DNA of 64,000 nucleotides. Origin: Heligmosomoides polygyrus polygyrus (taxonomy: Eukaryota; Nematoda; Chromadorea; Rhabditida; Heligmosomidae). Shown in pieces: positions 11,501 to 22,318 of this stretch. The notes beneath the pieces were generated by a model. The model searched no databases and was not told the origin of the DNA. It worked only from the letters and a program-made list of their open reading frames with translations. Every line of letters starts with the position of its first letter. Position 1 is the stretch's first letter. A program made the translations under genes and the position numbers. The DNA is taken from NCBI GenBank assembly GCA_947396885.1, contig OX377202.1:69474643-69538642 (forward strand). The letters run 5' to 3'.

Positions 11501-14500
11501 CGTTTGAGCCTGGTCGGGTCAGGATAACCGGTCACCCTCAGTTATCGGTATGGGTGGTCTCCTGCGGTAATCGTCAAAATGACCTTCGGCATCGTGTTCG
11601 GCAACCCGAATAAGTTCTCGCCCCTATACGAATTTTGAGTAAAATTGATGATCCTGACACGACCAGCCTCAATTATCCAGAAGAAAATCCAAAACCTACT
11701 GAAGTCGGCGGAATTTTCAAAAACGGACGTCGGATTCGTAATTCGTATTCGTCAGCTCCCCAAATAACCCCTAGACGATTTTGGACGAAGTTTACACGAG
11801 GAAATTTGGCCAATTTCGAAAATACCGGTTTTCAGTGAAATCATCGTGCTGCGCGCAGGCGGCTCGGCCTGGAGCGCCCGCGCCCTCGATATTATCAAAA
11901 AACCGATTTTTTTGAAATTGGTCGAGAGTGACACCATTCGATAGAGCTTTTCGTGATGAACAAAAGGTGTAACATTGCCCCTCCTAAGCTAAACGATTCT
12001 ACTTTAGTGTACTAATAGATCGTTCTACTGCCTACAAAACCCACAAGCTGCAACCTGAAAGAAAGTTATCGCGCTCCGAACACGCCCGCGCGTGCAATTT
12101 AGCGCAACAACGGCAGATGTTCTCCGCGCTGTACAGTTTTTTCTAATCTCAATAACACCATTCAATTCAGCATGAAAAGCTCTATTGGCGGGTACCAAGC
12201 ACGGCCAATACGAAGATATCGATTTTCGATGACGTCATCACCCGCGCAGCTCGGCCTAGGGCCTCCACGTCCTCGATGGGGTATTGTCAAAAAATCGATG
12301 TTTCCAAAATCGGTCGAAATTGATACCGTTCGATAGCGCTTTTCAAGCGGAACAGAAGGATACTATTGCGGGTGTCGAAAACTTAAACCTGGGCGAGTAA
12401 GAGCGCAAGGGGCTCTAACTGCTAGCTTTCGCCGCTCTAAAACGGCAGCTGAGGCTAATGCAGTTTAGGCAGCTAAGAAGTTCTGAGCACCTCATCGTCA
12501 AGTACCTTAGGTGCTCTGTTTGAATACGCATTTTAAGGCCGTCAGCTCGCCGCGTCTTCTCGCAGAGGTCCACCGAAATTGGGAAAAATGCGACTCACAG
12601 CCTCACCTGCATCTTCGCTCCCTGTAATATTGCCTCTTCCTAAGCTACATCGTTCTATTTTAGTGTGCTATTATACCGTATTGCTGTCTACAAAATCCAC
12701 GAGTTGCAGCCGAATCGATTCGAACTTGAAAGAGTTATCGCGCTCCGAACATGCCGGCGCGTGCAATTTGCAAGCGGTCGCCCCTCCCCCTCCTCGATTG
12801 CAAGGTTCGATTCTGTATGCAATGTTCACGGCGCACTCCAAAAGCTAGCTGGGCAGCCTTAGAGCAATTCCTTAGTAGGGTAGATGGAAATTTATGATAG
12901 AACTCTCCAAGTGCTCAGTCTACAACCTGTCTTCCCCCCCTCTCGATTGATAGGTTCTTCTCTGTACGCATTGTACACGGCGCACACCAAAGTTTCTCTG
13001 GGACAGATTGGAGCTAATCCTGAGTGGGGTGATTGAGCGCAGTGGACATACGCTCGCCCACTCGATTAATAGGTTCGATTCTGTGTGCATTTTACAATGT
13101 GCACTCTCGGAGCATTTCTGGTATGACAGCGAGCTGGCAACGTACACCATGCTTGAGATACTCCGAGGGCACGCTTGTCCTGGAAAATAAGCTGCTCCAA
13201 TCGGAAAAGCCCGCTCCAGTCATTTTTAGGCCACCCACTGCGAAAATGTGGGTGTTCCGGTAAAGTTCAGTTCATGTCTGATAAATAAATACATAAATAA
13301 AGAAATAAGTTCTATACATGCTTATGTAGATCTCAAAGAGGCAAATCGAACGGTGTCAAGCTTTTTTCCAAAAAACCTAAAACTGGAGGAGTTATGAGCA
13401 TGCGACTCTTTGCGACGCTATTGTGGCGTCGCAAAAACAGAAATGATACATGTTAAGAGATGGTAGAGTTAGTAGAATTTACAAGGAAAACCTTCTCTAT
13501 AGAAACCCGAAGACTGATCAGCACATCCAGAAGATAGAATGAAGCAATAGATCTCGATCATGTTCGTAAATGAGGTTAAAATGAGAAACATCTTGAAAAC
13601 AAGCAGAGAACATTGCAAAAAAAATCATATAGGTGTAGCAACTAACAAGAGCTTCCCCAGCGACACAAGCTTGGTTTCTGAGAACACGAGTAGCTGCTCT
13701 ATGCGACGAAAACCTGACTTTTCTTATATCCGACAAGAGGTCGAAAAAGAGTTTAAAAAACTGAAAACGGTGTCTAGCCGAGATCAAAACGCAGTCAGCA
13801 TCTACAAAAACGGAAGGCAATCCGCAAACCCTGTCCCGGCTTGGAACTCTATACCCTTCTCCTGTATGTCTGCATCGCTATCGGCACGTCCTTCCAGTCG
13901 CTTCCCAGTCTGCAGTGAATGATTCGCTTGAATGTACCCTCCCAACCTCCTTGAGAAAGCCTAACAAATTGTCAGATTTCTAACATATAACTATAGTTAA
14001 AGCCCCAAACCTTCTGCAGGTCAGATTTGTATTAAAGTACGGCAGTTCCAGAGGTCTGTTTTGCTCTACCGGCCCGCACTGAAATGGTACGGTTTTCTGC
14101 AATTTTTGACCAACCCAGATGTCCGCAGGAAATTTGAAAACGACTATGGTGTTTTCAGACGACTCTTTACAACCCTCAATAGGTCACTTCGAATATTGCC
14201 ACGGGACGCTCATTGACCTACCTTGTCAGTCGTATAAAGTTGGTAAGAGCCTATCAAATTTGATAAAATTTAAGAGGCTACTTGCTCATGCGTTGTAGAT
14301 TATGGTGGAGCGGTGTTGTTCATAAGGGATCACTCCTGGCCTGATAAGAGCCTTCAGATCGTGTGCTACGTGACGGTGCGCTACTTTCTAATAAAAGTTG
14401 CTGCAACACGGTAATTACAAGGAGTATAACATTGAAGGCAACTTCTGAAACTTGCGAGCAAAGGTTAACACTGACCTAATCGAAACTTGCGAGCAAGGGT

Positions 14501-17500
14501 TAACACTGACCTAATCGTGAAATACTCAGTCGTCTGCAGAAGAAGGTTACTGAACGGAGTTGTACGCTTCAGAATAATGCCTTTTCTATTCACATATCCG
14601 TTTTCACGAATATTTATTAGATTGAATCACACCTTCTCTCCTTGTTTTGGCTTAGGATCGGTTATACCACGCTCCCCTTATCGCCATTCAAACTTCATGA
14701 TCTTCAGACAGGCACCTCTTAACGAATTAGGAAGAGGTGCCGGCTGTCGCGCGCAACCGATTCCAGGTTCCTGGTTCTGGTTTCCCGCCCGCCAGCAATG
14801 TCCTCCAACCCTCCAAAGACGGGGAATTGGTGCCCGACCTTTCTGAGAAGGACACAACGTTGACATTTATATCGGTTGTTACCGTAATTCATTGTTTGGG
14901 TCAAATATGCAGTCAAATGACCCCTATGACATCCCATAGGAGTAGAATGCGTGGCGCATCACAAATAGGATTGACGATCGTTTACCATTTTTATCCTTTA
15001 ATCTTCAGTCTGGCTTCGTAAATAGCTCGCTAGATGCTTTGCTTCCAACGATGTTTTGGCTCCTCAAGATCATCGTAAATCCGGTACGGGCTCCCAAAGC
15101 TCTTTCTACTACTCATCGGTTAGGTTTCAAGGCCGCAGCCACGCCGGCCATGGCCGCCGACACTTCAATCTCATTTATGTATTCGATCCGTCTGATGGTG
15201 AGAACAAAGCATTCTCGCATATTGGTCAATGGGAATCCGTCTTGTTAAAGTACCAATATCCTCTAAGGGAGTGTTCACTTGATCGCTAACGATATGACTT
15301 GGCCTCATCAAATCAGTACTGAACAAATGCCTTACCACAGTCATAGCCATAGCGCCCCTAGGCGTGCCATGTTCGTATGTTTTCTGAGCGGTCAGTATGC
15401 TCAAGTTTTCCGGTTCGCTTTACAGAGCTGTTTGTCAACACTGTTCACTTTTAAGGGTCTCGGACTATCAGGAGCAGAAGGTGCTCGTGACAATGCTTTA
15501 TTCGTTGAATACTTGAAATCTCAACATGGAGATCTAGCTGATCACGTATACCTCACGTCCGATGCTGTAGCTACTGTAGCTGCGGCGTTCGAGCACGGTA
15601 GGTTCTCTAATAGGTGTTTGCTTCCTGCTCACGCATTTATTCCAGCCTTTCATCGCTGGAGCATTGGCTTTCTCATTCTCGTTGATAATCCGAAAATGCA
15701 GACATCAAGACGCTTCAGGCCTCGTTAATCCCTATATTGCTAGAATGTCAATAAAAAATTTCAGAACTGCAAAACTAAACTGCATCCTTCCTAGAAGACG
15801 ACTAATCGCTCCTCTTTTAGGAGGAGTTATTCTGATAGCTGGCACAGGATCATCGTGTCGGGTTTTGCTTAACGATGGTCGAGTGTTTGGTGTGGGAGGC
15901 TGGGGACACCAGATCGGAGACGGCGGAAGCGCGTTTTGGATCGCTATGAGGTATTTTACATTTTATGACCTCCCGTTATATATCTAGCAAAACGCCAGCC
16001 TTAAGTTTCTGATGCCTTCCACAGATTCCTAGTTTCGAAACCTTTCACTTCTTAGAGCCATTCGAATGATTTTCGACGAGGACGACGGGATGGAAATTCC
16101 TCATGAATCCACTCAAAAGATTCGAGAACTTCTGCTCGAGGTAGACGCTTGCTCCAGACTTGCTTTCTGTAGGAAGACCTTCTATCTCTGGTTGCAATTC
16201 CTTCCACACCGTGCTTTCTACGAACCTGAAGCTTTTCTGAAGCACACATATGTAATTTAATTCTTCGCACTTCCACCTTTACGGCCTATAGTGTATTCGA
16301 AAACAATGGAAATAAATTTAAATCTTAAAAACCTCTTTGATCAAACCATAGAAAACTCTTAAAAACAATAAAAAATTAACAACTTAATTTCAAAAAAGAA
16401 AGAAAAATTTAAAATCTGAAATAAGGTTAGGACTGCGGCGGATAGATGTTTTTGTAGCTAAACTGTTTCGGGACGAAGGGAAAGCATTAAAATGCAGATA
16501 GGGAACTGGAACACATTGGTTAAGTGCAACTACTCACAGAAAGAAAGGTGTCTGCAATTTATTAGGGGGGGGGGCAAAAGTAATGAGACTCTCCATGCCG
16601 TGTCCATATATCTCATGACTGCAGTCTGGTTTCGTGCTTATCGTATTTGTATGTTTGTATGCTACTTACTGAAGCCCATCTGAGAAGTTACCACTTCCGC
16701 CCCTTCCAGAAGCATGCCAAAACTGCAGTCTGTCTCATGCCAAGGCACCTTCAGAGCTTTGGGTGTGCGCCCATGGACCAGTATACTGGAAGCTGTTTAC
16801 CAAAAGCACGACGATGGACTCCAAGGCCATGGTAAACGAAATAGAAGAGATGGACCTGCGACTCGAGCTTGTTCAGTCGCAGCGCGTCAAGAAGATCCTC
16901 CTCTTCGACAACGCCGCACCCCATCGAGAACAAGTGACCACGGATAAGCCTGCCCAGCTGGGCTACGTTCACATGCTTCACCCACCGTATTCGCTAACTC
17001 TCTCCATGCGACTACCACCACTTCTTGGGCCTACGGGACTTCCCGGTCGGAAGGGACACAAGAACCCAAGCAGTCCTTGACAACCATATCGAGCAGTTGA
17101 TCAACACCAGGCCCAAGCAGTTCTGGAAGGATGGGATCAGGAAGTTGGCTGAGCGATGGCAGCAAGTCATTGACCTTAATGGCATGTACATTTCTCAGCA
17201 TCGTTCACTTGTAGTTGAGTTATAAAGAGATAAAGATTTTTTTTCAATTTGTCTCATTACTTTTGGCCTCCCCCGCTATTAATTGGAAATATAGTTCCTC
17301 TTCTTTCTTCGAATGACGCCCTCAATCTAATATCCTTCACATGTCTCTAACATCTAAGTGTTGTTCAGTGCAATTTTGCTTTTATCCTTTACCACCATCC
17401 GCTGGTTTAATAGTAATTCAACCGTTTTTCTTTCGTAACAGGTTTACATACAAATTTAATTCATATTCTCTTTTTTAATATATCGTGTAGCCTGGGCCTC

Positions 17501-19070
17501 ATTTACAATGCACCGTACACACGTTTAGACTAACCATGAGATAGTTCTCTAAATGCAGGTCATCACTACACAGAAGAAATAGTTAGCAGGTGGATAAAAA
17601 GATTACTATATCTTCCTTTTGATAAGCGAGGGTATTTCTGGACGAGGTATTTTTCCTTTAACCGAGCTCATTTAGTGGATATGTGGGTGGTTGGGGCATG
17701 GCGGCAACTCGAACTCATAAAAGCGAACTCATGCGGGATACCAGGCGAATGACTGAGGGAACCAAGGGAACCTGTGTGGACACCGTCTCTTATTTTCCTG
17801 GGACTTCTCCACCCTTGTTCTGTCGAGCCTGCTGGGGCTCAAGAGCAGAACTTTCTTAGGCCATTGACGATAGTTAAAAAATCCTCTCAAAAAGAAACGC
17901 TCAAGAACAACACCCCACATTTAAAATACTGGAAGTCATCAAACAAATTTGTGGAATTGTCCAGTGTGTCAAAGTTTGTGATGGGCGAGAGTTTTGTTAG
18001 ATTTTTGAGAAAACCGACGAACAATCAAGGAACGGCTATTCCGTTTCTGGTTTATTTGTTTAATCGCCTTAGCAAGTGAGCAGTCGAATTGGAAAGGATT
18101 ATTTCGGTAGTCTACCATAGGTGGGAAAGCCTGCAATGTCCCAGTGGCAGTAAGTGGGTGGTACATCAAATCTAGATACAAGAAATCACAGACTTATGAA
18201 GCCTGGTTTAAAGCAATGTGCATGTTATGCCTCTTACCTTATACACTTCCTTTCAGTACTTCAATATTGAAGACAAGGTCGACATATTGGAGCATCTGTA
18301 CGGTAAATTTCAAAAATCCAAGGTTGCCCTATTCACCAAGGAATTGGCAAAACGTGCGTTTATTCCAGTCCCTATTCGCACCCTTCTACAGTACTTCTTT
18401 TCTTACAGATACCGACGATCCTGCAGTAAACAGGTTATTCTTCGACGCCGGTGAACTTCTAGGAAAACAGTTTGTGGTGGCTGCTGGCCACATACCGAGT
18501 GTGAGACAAACTCCTGGATTCATGTTTGACTGGAAGTTGGGAGCTAACGCATCGCTTATTTAGGAGTACCGCGCAGAGATCAACCTCGTACTCGTGGGCT
18601 CAGTGTTCCTGTCCTGGAACGTTGTTAAAAAAGGTGAAACCACCTGATGACTGTTTCCTCTCTTCGTCTCATTTTTGGTCTCGCCCTGCGTTGAGTGTTT
18701 GGGGTGGCGCAGTCAGCAAGACGCTCTGGTGCCTAGTGTGTCTCGAGTGGGTTTTAGGATCGAAGTACACCTAGGTAGCTCTGCATTGGTCACATTCGCA
18801 CTCTAATGCAACTATCTCCTAGGAGTGCAGTGTGCGGCGCATCTGAAAACCAGTTCCCTAACCTGTGCCTTCATTCATTGGTGTCTTTCATTGAGTACAG
18901 TTTTAGGTTTCGTACACGCCGTCCAAGGAACGTGGATTCCGAAGGTCAATATCTATCGACCATCAACATCCAGTGCCATTGGAGCAGCTGTGATGGTCGC
19001 GCAACAAGCTGGCGTCTCCATTCCTCATCCAAATTGCGCCAGTCTTCTAGAAACGATCAATTTCTATTAA
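2584..19070 (+). CDS. NAGK: N-acetyl-D-glucosamine kinase (NAGK), nine coding exons
   Basis: NAGK phosphorylates GlcNAc to GlcNAc-6-phosphate in cytosolic amino-sugar salvage and belongs to the ASKHA (hexokinase/BcrAD) superfamily. Exons are 2584-2612, 9061-9238, 15456-15597, 15821-15950, 16056-16140, 18257-18353, 18409-18500, 18564-18633 and 18907-19070. All introns are GT-AG, every phase joins, and the sum is 987 nt (328 aa; human is 344). Visible motifs are the N-terminal phosphate-binding loop [36 protein letters not shown], the sugar/ATP region [13 protein letters not shown], then [28 protein letters not shown] and [14 protein letters not shown]. The protein ends LLETINFY before TAA. The ATG at 2584 has A at -3 and G at +4 and aligns with the human start. 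Introns 1 (6.4 kb) and 2 (6.2 kb) are swollen by transposons. No stop or frameshift occurs in any exon, so the gene looks functional. It is in frame with METTL23 upstream. Confidence 0.93.
2613..2620 (+). promoter_or_regulatory. Splice donor joining the METTL23 and NAGK frames, with an in-frame stop
   Basis: The donor GTGAGTTC begins after phase-2 bases GG at 2611-2612. If it is not used, the frame reads GGG TGA and stops at 2614-2616, 10 codons after the NAGK ATG. Splicing to 9061 restores GGG GGT GCA and the canonical VEGGAT phosphate loop. Confidence 0.7.
3469..3519. repeat. Perfect 24-bp inverted repeat (hairpin)
   Basis: The arms at 3469-3492 and 3496-3519 are exact reverse complements around a 3-nt loop (GAT), with GGATCC at the centre. 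It lies in NAGK intron 1. It could be a small foldback element or a replication or assembly foldback; nothing else about its function can be said. Confidence 0.85.
3620..4990 (-). pseudogene. Degenerate RTE-1-like retrotransposon remnant, interrupted by a MITE
   Basis: Read on the - strand, pieces resemble the C-terminal half of the RTE-type reverse transcriptase seen intact at 63719-64000. These include [15 protein letters not shown] against [24 protein letters not shown] against LNLTKTMFM, and [10 protein letters not shown] against EVNMANDLAP, followed by a frayed AHILN region. Many stops and frame changes show it is dead. The MITE at 4505-4840 sits inside it. The 3' limit near 3620 and the 5' limit near 4990 are approximate. 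Confidence 0.65.
4505..4840. mobile_element. 336-bp MITE with TTA duplication, PIF/Harbinger-like
   Basis: The terminal inverted repeats begin GGCCTCGTGCATACTTCC and, at the other end as reverse complement, GGCCGGGGGCATACTTCC. Both continue into a GCGGCGATG palindrome. The element is flanked by TTA at 4502-4504 and 4841-4843. The uninterrupted homologue of the target exists at the window end (63985-64000, reading cggtgttatgagcac), which shows that exactly one TTA was duplicated. A second, inverted copy is at 57152-57483. A 3-bp TWA duplication and GG-starting ends are typical of PIF/Harbinger; the superfamily is inferred because no transposase is present. Confidence 0.85.
5165..8303. mobile_element. 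3.1-kb DNA transposon with about 1-kb inverted arms and TA duplication
   Basis: The left arm (5165 to about 6200) and right arm (about 7265 to 8303) are inverted near-copies; for example the same 70-residue shadow frame occurs at 5837-6049 (+) and 7417-7629 (-). The ends are CAGTACCGTCGGTAAACG on both sides, flanked by TA at 5163-5164 and 8304-8305. CAGT ends with TA targets fit the Tc1/mariner group. The central 1.06 kb holds two broken - strand frames (7020-7319 and 6659-6946) that may be transposase remains, but I recognise no catalytic motif. It lies wholly inside NAGK intron 1. Confidence 0.82.
6257..6269. repeat. Poly-G tract (13 nt)
   Basis: An uninterrupted run of 13 G in the loop of the 5165-8303 element. 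At least twelve similar G/C runs of 10-16 nt occur in the window: 9673-9684, 16565-16574, 25230-25243, 32995-33004, 34223-34237, 35618-35632, 39270-39280, 43940-43951, 47547-47562, 47621-47630, 53279-53291 and 63153-63165. Confidence 0.95.
8304..9060. other. NAGK intron 1, 3' part, no feature recognised
   Basis: Apart from the TA duplication at its start and the acceptor TTCTATTTTAG at 9050-9060, I see no gene or repeat relationship in this stretch. Open frames at 8325-8665 lack any family signal. Confidence 0.6.
9366..9530. repeat. Inverted repeat, left copy (partner 14085-14245)
   Basis: About 150 bp here recur in reverse orientation near 14085-14245. Shared phrases include GAGCGTCCCGTGGCAAT and TTTTCAAATYTCCTGCGGA. 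The two copies bracket most of NAGK intron 2. They may be the ends of one 4.9-kb element or two independent insertions; no duplication was found that decides this. Confidence 0.6.
9684..9765 (+). repeat. tRNA-like (tRNA-derived) sequence with Pol III boxes
   Basis: A box A-like TGGTCGAGTGGG and a box B-like GGGTTCGGATCCTG are spaced as in a long-variable-arm tRNA. Flanking GCAGCGAC and GTCGCTG can pair as a stem. A poly-G run precedes it. It is probably a tRNA-derived SINE head rather than a working tRNA gene, because a normal anticodon arm is not evident. Confidence 0.45.
10493..13434. mobile_element. 2.9-kb foldback element with long, modular inverted arms
   Basis: The ends match as TTTGCGACGCCA and its complement. 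The left arm (10493 to about 11480) is mirrored in the right arm (about 11740-13434), for example ACACCCACATTTTCGC at 10630 and its complement near 13245. The right arm is longer because a sub-block carrying CGCTCCGAACACGCCCGCG and related text occurs twice, near 12060 and 12740. The unique centre is about 11480-11740. A partial second copy lies at 38460-39935. No transposase is recognisable. It sits in NAGK intron 2. Confidence 0.75.
13440..14080. other. NAGK intron 2 segment without recognised features
   Basis: A 120-codon open frame at 13560-13922 shows no family signal or splice context, and I do not call it a gene. The remainder is AT-rich intronic sequence. Confidence 0.5.
14085..14245. 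repeat. Inverted repeat, right copy (partner 9366-9530)
   Basis: This is the reverse-complement partner of the repeat at 9366-9530, including ATTGCCACGGGACGCTC. See that entry for interpretation. Confidence 0.6.
14724..15003 (+). mobile_element. tRNA-derived SINE, diverged copy
   Basis: The copy shares its body with the SINE at 21290-21583: a CCAGGTTCCTGGTT head, a GGGGAATTGGTGCCCGAC middle, then GTAGAATGCGTGGCGCATC and a TTTATCCTTTAATC-like tail. It lies in NAGK intron 2, about 450 bp before exon 3. The box A region is eroded. Confidence 0.75.
16565..17276 (+). mobile_element. Internally deleted mariner element
   Basis: The inverted ends carry GCAAAAGTAATGAGAC on the left and its complement near 17252-17267, with TA at both flanks. 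The interior keeps only the C-terminal half of a mariner transposase on the + strand. The second catalytic Asp region reads [13 protein letters not shown], then [11 protein letters not shown] (normally HPPYSPDLSPTDY), and an end piece reading [18 protein letters not shown]. About 600 bp of 5' coding sequence are missing compared with the usual 1.3 kb. It is dead and lies in NAGK intron 5. Confidence 0.85.
17277..18256. other. NAGK intron 5, 3' part, no feature recognised
   Basis: This ends in the acceptor CTTCCTTTCAG. A 101-codon open frame at 17774-18079 has no family signal. I see no repeat relationship to other parts of the window. Confidence 0.55.
18690..18780 (+). repeat. Possible tRNA-derived sequence in the last NAGK intron
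   Basis: GGTGGCGCAGTCAGCAAGACGC resembles a box A, and a weak box B-like GGTTTTAGGATCG follows. The second box is poor, so this is only a hint. Confidence 0.25.
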
Positions 19071-20709
19071 TACAACCACAATCGGTGTCACATCCATGCC
19101 TTAACACATGTGATTTCGTTCAAACCATGGTCTTAATAATTAAAACAAATTGTTGAAATTATTGGTGAAGAAATGAAGCTGTTAAAGATTAAAAGTTGTT
19201 GTTTTATGAAGTCGTATGTCATTGATTAATTTTTGAAGAAGCTGGTTAGCCGGGTGATTGGAACTCATCAAGCACTAGCGATTTCAGGTCCGACTCTCCG
19301 CTCTGCCACGCCTTAGCAAAGATTGTAAAATGCCGACGGCTCCAGCATCTGCCCAGGTGACAAGCCAATTGAGGGAGAAACCCTCAGCATGAATTGTGAT
19401 CACAAGTAGCAACAGTATCAACGCGAAGACTAGAGCATCATACGCGGAACGCAGAAATCAAATTCTGTGAGGGTACCAAGAAACAGCCGAAAAATTATTC
19501 TAGGGAACTCTAAATGAGTGGGCGCCGACCGGGAAATTCCAGCAAATGGCTTTAGACATGTCGTCTTCTGCGTAGATGTCCCCTCGAAATTGAAGCGGTC
19601 ATCGAAGCGCAGCTCACTCAATGCGTTCCGTCAGTGCGTCAGGGCATTTCGAGAACTGTAGAGTGGATTCACAGCCAAGATCTCATTATTCTACAACAGC
19701 ATCGTCGTCGATGTGAAAAGAGGGGTTGGAAAGGCAATGGAATACCATTTTACAAAATCTCCATGACTGTGATCACCTGCTGGATTTAAATAGAAATAGC
19801 CGAACCCAAATATTTCAAAGAGAGTCGTGCTAAACTTATTTATTTAAAATTGAAGTTTACATTTTAAAAAATTAAATAATTTCTCGAAGAGTTCTAACGT
19901 AGTGTGGAAGATGCTTTTTTTAAGATGTTTCGGAAGATGTTCGCTTTGACTTCAGAAGCATCAACCTTGCTTAAAAGAATGTCCAACATGATTTAAAAGT
20001 CTACAACTTGAGGTGAAACCGGTATTTTCGAATTAGTCGAAAAGAATCGGCTTGGATGAGGTAGTCAGGAACGTATCGATCTCAAATGCTCCGCTCTAAA
20101 TACAAGTGGACCTCAGGAACATCTCAGCATGATTCTGAAAACAAATTTTGCTGTTGGAGCCTCAAGGCAGAGTCGAGGATGAAGCATCTTCCGATGCTTC
20201 TTATGAAAACAGCCAATCGATTCGCAGCACTGATAAAGGTGACTCGAACCCTACATTCTGGCTGTGCTGGCAAATGCATAGAAGGTGTTCTTGGCACGGA
20301 CTTCTAAGCTACATTCGACCGGTATTACAAATTCTCCTTCTTGTAAAATTAGTATTATATCTATTTAAGTCTCGTCTCTTCGCTGTTACTCCTGTTCTGC
20401 ACATAAATTTTGATAAAGGCAACGTCCCCCGTTTTATGTGGTTAATTCATCCAATTTCTTTACGCTAAAATACTGCTCAAATCCTTTGGAAGAAGGACGC
20501 TTTCCAACGGATTAATCCGTCACGAAGCGTCGCTTTGCTATAACCTCCTTTAAATTTACTCCCATGGATTCCAGCTAACACCACTCGAATCGCCTCTTCA
20601 TTGCACATTCGATGCTAACAAGTTCTGTTCAGTTGGACCACTTATTTATTTATTTATTTGTTGCTGCACCTAAAGTGCGCCATAAAAAAAAAACCAAAAA
20701 AAACCAAAA
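19071..20709. other. 3' flank of NAGK, no gene recognised
   Basis: The stretch should hold the NAGK 3' UTR. The only poly(A)-like signal near the stop is an ATTAAA variant around 19139. The rest is AT-rich, with short open frames and no family resemblance. Confidence 0.5.
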
Positions 20710-22318
20710 CCTGAAAATGAATCAGAAACCTCTCTTGGATACAAAACTTTTTAGGATGGAATCATTGGTTTTCCACTGTTTCAAAAGTATAAGGCCACTA
20801 ACGACGCTGGTTTGCTATACTTGTAATTGTTCGCCCTGTCAAATCAGAACCGCTCTACATTCACTTTGCTATACCCGACTGTCTGTCGAGGAGCAAGCTC
20901 AAGTTCGAGCTCTATATCAGCTAGGACACTCCACTCGTGAAATCGCTCCCAACTTCGTCGATCCAGATGCGCCGTATCCAACTATCCGAAAGATTCTCTT
21001 GGCTATGGAGGAAAGTCAGCGTCTGGAAAACCTCCTGCGCTCTCTGTACAAGATGTCCGACACATTCAGCGACTTCTATCGAACTCGACGGCTTCGATCA
21101 GCCAAGTTAAGGGGTCTTATCGTTGGATGCATCGCGGATGACCATCTGGAGAGCAGCAAGACAGAGCGGCAACATTGTCTATGAGCCGATGAAAACGGCT
21201 CCGAGGCTGGCTGATCGCCACAAGTCCGAACGTCTTCAGTTTGCGCGTAGAAATATCAGGACTAATTGGAACGCGGTATGCCTTTTTCAAGGGCGCGTGT
21301 AGCGCAGTCGGAGGAGGCGCGACTGTCGCCTGCACCCGATACCAGGTTCCTGGTTCGGATCTCCCGCCCAGGCCAACCAAGCCTTCCATCCCTCCGGGGT
21401 CCGTGAATTGGTACCAGACTTGTCTGGGAAGGATAAAGCGCTGACTTGTTCATCGGCTGGCCACCGCAAGTCATTGTATGGCCAAATACGCATTCATGTT
21501 GCCTCCACGACATCTCGTAGAAGTAGAATGCGCTGGCGCATCCCAGAAGGGATTGAGTAACGCCGTCCTTTATCCTTTATCCTTATGCCTTTTTCACTAT
21601 GAAATTCCTCTCACTTTAACGAGTCTGGTGCTTTCAGGTAGTCTTCTCCGACAAAACGAAGTTCAATTTGGATGGATCTCACTGCTACTGGTGGGATCTG
21701 CGGTAGGATCCACTTATCTTCAGCAGACGTAATTTCGGTGATGGCTCACAGATGGACAGTGGAACCTTCTGTAGCTCTGGTGTTCTTTGGTTTGCATTTA
21801 CCCCGAGTCGAATGAACTCACAGGACTATCAGAATATTCTTCAAGATTATCTGCTACCATTTCTTCTTTCTTTCTTCTAATGCTTCGGTACGTGCCAATA
21901 GATCGGCCGTCCTGCGATTGAACTTCAAAAATATCCGCGTGCCAGACAGGCCAGCTTCTTAACCGGACCTGAACCCGATTCGGAACATCTGGAGAATCAT
22001 TGTGCGACAGATATATGCCAACGGAAAGCAATCCAACAACGTCGGAGAACTGCGCAGAGCGATCGAGGAGGCGTGAAACCATTTGGACGCTTATCTCATG
22101 AAGAACTTGGCTGAAAGTATACCAGACAGAATTTTTGAACTTATTTCCAATCATGGCGGACCTTATTAATCTGTATTTGTATTTGTAACTTATGATTATT
22201 GATTGTGATAAAATGTAAGTGTCTTTGTGGTGGCCTTATACTTTTGAAACAGTGGAAAACCAATAGTTTCTTCTTTCAAAGTTTTGTATCCAAGAGAGGC
22301 CTCTGATTCATTTTCAGG
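20710..22318 (+). mobile_element. Tc1-like element, degenerate, with about 88-bp TIRs and a nested SINE
   Basis: The ends are CCTGAAAATGAATCAGA and its complement, and the inverted repeats continue for about 88 bp to a shared AAAAGTATAAGGCCAC. On the + strand the interior reads a Tc1-type helix-turn-helix (LSVEEQAQVRALYQLGHST near 20880), then KSERLQFARRNI (near 21215), VVFSDKTKFNLDG (near 21645), and in another frame VRQIYANGKQSNNVGELR and RIFELISNHGG (near 22000-22165). Frameshifts and stops show it is inactive. A SINE splits it at 21290-21583. A clear TA flank is seen only on the right. Confidence 0.82.
21290..21583 (+). mobile_element. tRNA-derived SINE with 13-bp target duplication
   Basis: The head has box A (TGTAGCGCAGTCGG) and box B (GGTTCGGATCTCC). 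The tail ends in a TTTATCCTTTATCC-type repeat. TATGCCTTTTTCA flanks it at 21277-21289 and 21584-21596, as expected for LINE-mediated insertion. It interrupts the Tc1-like transposase between NIRTNWNAV and the VVFSDKTKF segment. Other copies in the window are 14724-15003, 22985-23140 (-), 25312-25390 (-) and 30300-30480. Confidence 0.88.

Noticed and set aside
2584..19070. NAGK as a processed or decayed pseudogene
   Set aside because: All nine exons are open, introns have consensus ends, phases agree and active-site motifs are intact.
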